From assembly GCA_900323505.1 (NCBI GenBank), contig OOIN01000020.1, positions 496,001-560,000 on the forward strand: DNA of 64,000 nucleotides, in the 5' to 3' direction. Under the pieces are notes generated by a model, which ran no database searches, was not told the DNA's origin, and was given only the letters and a program-made list of their open reading frames with translations. Positions 60,994 to 64,000 of the stretch are shown here, piece after piece. Each line of letters opens with the position of its first letter. Position 1 is the first letter of the stretch. Source of the DNA: Ustilago trichophora (Eukaryota > Basidiomycota > Ustilaginomycetes > Ustilaginales > Ustilaginaceae). Both the position numbers and the translations under genes were made by a program.

Positions 60994-62805
60994 ATGCTGC
61001 CAGAACACCCACCACCACCCGGCGCCGCTGACGGTAGCCTCGCCCACAACCACGACGATGACACCGAGCGCACCACCTTACTTCATCGCCCTCCCTCTCC
61101 TCCTTCCGAAACCCCCCTGCCCAGACGCGCGATAACCATTCTCGTCATCATGCGCCTCGCCGAGCCCATCAATTTCACCATCATCTTCCCCTTCATCAAC
61201 GAGATGGCCTATTCCATCGGTGCCACCGATGACCAAGCCCGAGTCGGCTTCTACGCCGGCATCATCGAGTCCCTTTTCGCCCTCTCTCAAACGCTCACCA
61301 TCCTGTACTGGGGTTCCCTTTCGGATCGTATCGGGCGCAAACCCGTCCTTCTCATGGGTCTAACCGGAGTCACCTGCTCCGCGATCCTGTTTGGGTTGAG
61401 TCAGACATTCTGGTGGGCAGTTGCAGCGAGGGCCATGGCAGGCGCGACGAATGGCAATGTTGCCATTGTCAAGAGCGTCATGGGGGAATTGACGGATAGT
61501 ACCAATCAGGCGAAAGCGTTTAGTCTGTTGCCGTTGACTTGGACAGTGGGGGCTTTGATCGGGCCATTGTTGGGGGGTTATTTGAGTAAGCCAGCGGAGC
61601 AGTATCCAGGGACGTTCGGGAAGGGGGCGTGGTTGGGGTTGGGTGGGATTTGGGAGAGGTTTCCGTTTTTCTTGCCTTGTTTGGTGTCGGCGATGATCAC
61701 GGTGGCGAGTATTGTGGCGGGTGCGTTGTTTTTGGAAGAGACGCTGCCAGAGATTGTGGAGAGACGGGAGAAGGAGCAGGCTGCGAAACAGCAGCAGCAA
61801 CTCCAGTCCAACTCTTACCCAGCCATAGCTGCAAATGGATTGAATGGTTATGGCACCATCGACTCGTCGTCAGGGATCTCCCTCAATTACAGCAGCATTG
61901 AGAACGACAACTCCACAGCCCCGTTGCGCAGACCCTCTGCCCGTCGAGCATCCACCTCTGGAATTCGCGTCCACAGCTGGAACTCTGGATTCACTCCAAC
62001 CCACACACCTCCTCGCTCCCCTTCTCCATCCCTTAGCCCTATCCGTTGCACTGAAGAACACTCTAGCGTATGGGAGCTTCTCTCGATCCCACAAATTCAG
62101 GCCGTCCTGATATCCTACGCATTTCTTGGGCTCATCTCCATCGCACTCGATGCCGTCCTCGTACTCTACCTCTACGAGCCCATCTCCCTCGGCGGCGTCG
62201 GATTCAGCTCTGACTCGACCGGCATCCTGCTCAGCATCAACGGCCTCGGAGGAGCCCTGGTACAGCTCTTCATGTTCCCACCGCTTCAAAAGCGATTTGG
62301 CACCTTGAAAACGTACCAACTGTCCATGTTCGGCTTCCCGCTCTCGGTGATCCTTCTACCTGTTGCGAACCTTATTGGTCGGGCTGGGCTTGATGCGTCT
62401 TCTTCAGATTCCACAACAGAAAAGTGGTATGTGACCATGGTCTGGCTTTGTCTGCTGGTCAGTACAGCGATCAGGGTGGTGGGTGGAATGGCGTTTGCAA
62501 GCAACATGATCTTGGTCAACCAGTGCTCGAGATTGACGAGAGGTACGGCGTTGGGAACGTTGAATAGTTTGGCACAGATGAGTAGCAGTATTACGAGGGC
62601 GATTGGGCCGTATGTGGCAAACACGCTTTTTGCGCTTTCGGTGACAAAGAACTTGTTGGGTGGACAGTTGGTTTGGTTGGTACTCGGAGTGATGGGTATG
62701 ATTGGGCCTTTGACTTGTTTGTTGATTAAAGATCTGGATAAGCAGCAGGTTCAGGAGGAGGAGCAGGCGGAGGAAGAGGAAGAGACGGCAAGGTTGACGA
62801 ACTGA
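60994..62805 (+). CDS. Major facilitator superfamily transporter (DHA1/ZIFL-like)
   Basis: A 603-residue twelve-helix secondary transporter. The cytosolic N-terminus is His/Asp/Pro-rich with a TTLLHR dileucine-like sequence. Helix 1 follows RRAITILVIMRLAEPINFTIIFPF. The loop between helices 2 and 3 carries the MFS signature WGSLSDRIGRKPVLL, and helix 4-5 has ARAMAGATNGNVAIVKSVMGELT. A large hydrophilic Ser/Pro-rich central loop spans about 255-345. The pattern of SDRIGRKPVL with the NGN..V.K...GE segment is that of fungal YCR023C-like and plant ZIFL transporters, which export drugs or small acids. The substrate cannot be inferred. The protein ends in a Glu-rich tail. Single exon. Confidence 0.9.
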   Translation: MLPEHPPPPGAADGSLAHNHDDDTERTTLLHRPPSPPSETPLPRRAITILVIMRLAEPINFTIIFPFINEMAYSIGATDDQARVGFYAGIIESLFALSQTLTILYWGSLSDRIGRKPVLLMGLTGVTCSAILFGLSQTFWWAVAARAMAGATNGNVAIVKSVMGELTDSTNQAKAFSLLPLTWTVGALIGPLLGGYLSKPAEQYPGTFGKGAWLGLGGIWERFPFFLPCLVSAMITVASIVAGALFLEETLPEIVERREKEQAAKQQQQLQSNSYPAIAANGLNGYGTIDSSSGISLNYSSIENDNSTAPLRRPSARRASTSGIRVHSWNSGFTPTHTPPRSPSPSLSPIRCTEEHSSVWELLSIPQIQAVLISYAFLGLISIALDAVLVLYLYEPISLGGVGFSSDSTGILLSINGLGGALVQLFMFPPLQKRFGTLKTYQLSMFGFPLSVILLPVANLIGRAGLDASSSDSTTEKWYVTMVWLCLLVSTAIRVVGGMAFASNMILVNQCSRLTRGTALGTLNSLAQMSSSITRAIGPYVANTLFALSVTKNLLGGQLVWLVLGVMGMIGPLTCLLIKDLDKQQVQEEEQAEEEEETARLTN

Positions 62806-63662
62806 AGTAAGCCCAACTGCATGGGCACTATGGCGATGGTCGAGTCTCGGGCCTGACCCATCTTTCAGCCGCGAAAGGCAGGAGAAGGAGAGGTGGAGAA
62901 GGCGGCCAAAAAAAAAAACAAAAACCACCAATCGACATGCAAAGAAGAGATAGAACAGAAACAATGCGATCCTCTCTCCCACATCGAAACGCCCACATGG
63001 AAACGAATCCCTTTATGTAACATGACATGACATCAAACTTGACTTGATTCAAGTACAGCTTTAAAGTTAACGGAGCGGATTCCGGGGGGTCTTTTGTGTC
63101 GGTGGGGTTTGTAAATTTTTGATGCTTTGTCCGAGTGTGTGTATAGTCTATGGGTTGTAAGGCTCAAGAGTGAAGGGAGAAGGGGGGGGGGGGGGGGGGG
63201 GGGGGGATTGTTGATGTTTCTTGTTATAGATGGGCAGTAGAGTTGGAGGGAGAGGAGGGAGAAGTAGGAGAAGGCAGGGAGAGTGGACCAGACTTCTCTA
63301 TCCGTCTTATTGCGCAAACGAAAACAAGAACAATCATGAAGAGTTGGTGCACGGGATGGATTCGATTCGCATCAAGCTACGGCCTCAACCCGCACCAATA
63401 GCAGTAAAGTGAAGGACAGAATCAGAACCATGATTCAAGAGAGACTTGCAAGTAGCTGGGTGTATGTCAAGAGATCTCATTGGACTTTGGAATCCGGGCG
63501 AGCAAGAGGCGGTCGAAAGTTTGGAAGGGGTATATGAATGCGAGGCTTTGTTTTGAGGTCTAATCTACAAAAACGTACACACAAGTCCAAGCTTGCTGTA
63601 CATTTCAGCCAGCAAAAAAAGAAAAAAGAAAAAAGAAAAGAAAAAAAGGCAGAAGAACGCAG
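62806..63662. other. Intergenic region with poly-G and A-rich tracts
   Basis: Convergent 3' flanks of the MFS gene and the last gene. Includes the poly-G run at 63182-63206 and an A-rich (AAAAAAG)-like tract at about 63614-63649. No gene seen. Confidence 0.6.
63182..63206 (+). repeat. Poly-G homopolymer (25 G)
   Basis: Twenty-five uninterrupted G on the plus strand. Such a run is prone to length error in sequencing and to replication slippage. Confidence 0.9.
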
Positions 63663-64000
63663 CTAGGCCATCTGACCAAGTGTCAGAGCAAGATCCTTTA
63701 TCAACTGTCCAGCTTCCATAGCCACTGGATTTCCATTGCTACCACTATCCCCTTGCGACTCCTCTTCTTTCTCTTGGTCAACCTGCATCTCGGCGGATTC
63801 GAGACGATCTGAGGCGGAGGACGTGGACGATAAAGCGGCCTGATGAATCACAGCAAATTCCTCCACTGCATCCAGGAGCGTTTGGAATCCTCCCCCTTGT
63901 ACTCCTTGTTCATCTTGTTCTGCATCCAATGCAACCTTACACACAGCCAAACGATCAGGGCCACCAACGGCGAATTGTGCAATAGCGGTGGCGATAGAGT
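63663..64000 (-). CDS. C-terminal part of an unidentified protein (runs off the window)
   Basis: An open frame enters from the window edge and ends at a TAG at 63663, giving at least 112 residues. The start lies outside the window. The visible part begins SIATAIAQFAVGGPDRL and continues with a helical stretch (FQTLLDAVEEFAVIHQAAL), an acidic Ser/Glu-rich linker, and a last short helix ending LTLGQMA. The frame shows coding-like composition, but I do not recognise the family. It could also be a final exon. Confidence 0.55.
   Translation of the reverse strand, partial: SIATAIAQFAVGGPDRLAVCKVALDAEQDEQGVQGGGFQTLLDAVEEFAVIHQAALSSTSSASDRLESAEMQVDQEKEEESQGDSGSNGNPVAMEAGQLIKDLALTLGQMA

Noticed and set aside
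1..64000. CRISPR arrays, rRNA or prophage-like features
   Set aside because: No spaced direct-repeat arrays, rRNA-like segments or phage genes were seen; intron-bearing eukaryotic genes make a prokaryotic origin untenable.

Overview
The window reads as nuclear DNA of a smut-type basidiomycete (Ustilaginales-like; Ustilago, Sporisorium or Pseudozyma would all fit). The basis is long, mostly intronless, closely spaced genes on both strands, the few short introns with GTRAGT-type donors, a moderately GC-rich base composition, and a Ty1/copia element. This placement is inference from style and gene content; no database search was possible.

Layout. 1-6 kb: a DMT-type membrane transporter, a dolichyldiphosphatase fused to a pyrimidine deaminase-like domain, and an OTU-type deubiquitinase with five introns. 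6-19 kb: homocitrate synthase (lysine pathway), a secreted alkaline phosphatase, a NiCoT nickel/cobalt transporter, a small secreted protein and an EthA-like flavin monooxygenase, separated by long gaps in which I see no genes. 19-29 kb: a DHX29-like RNA helicase and class I myosin. 29.1-34.3 kb: a decayed Ty1/copia retrotransposon with two LTRs; directly after it lies only the 3' end of an RTA1-like gene. 35.6-43.6 kb: a retinal-binding microbial rhodopsin, uroporphyrinogen-III synthase, an Erg26-like sterol dehydrogenase and a class V aminotransferase-fold enzyme. 44-58 kb: an LSH/HELLS (DDM1-type) SNF2 remodeller, a seven-helix membrane protein of unknown family, and a 2512-residue DNMT5-type protein carrying a cytosine-C5 methyltransferase, a RING and a SNF2 ATPase. 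58.8-64 kb: the SHQ1 H/ACA snoRNP chaperone, an MFS transporter and the 3' end of an unidentified gene.

Most genes are unrelated housekeeping or transport genes. The thread I find most interesting is epigenetic. The DNMT5-type protein and the LSH-type remodeller, whose counterparts elsewhere act in DNA-methylation maintenance, lie about 3 kb apart. The DNMT5 protein has a near-perfect PCNA-binding (PIP) motif at its N-terminus, and the remodeller carries two AT-hooks. The nearby retrotransposon has decayed with many CpG-to-TpG/CpA type changes, the pattern left by deamination of methylated cytosine. Whether these facts are connected is inference.

Exon borders were placed by eye from GT..AG signals, reading frame and remembered family motifs. 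Start codons were chosen as the first ATG preceding recognisable protein and are less sure than the domains.
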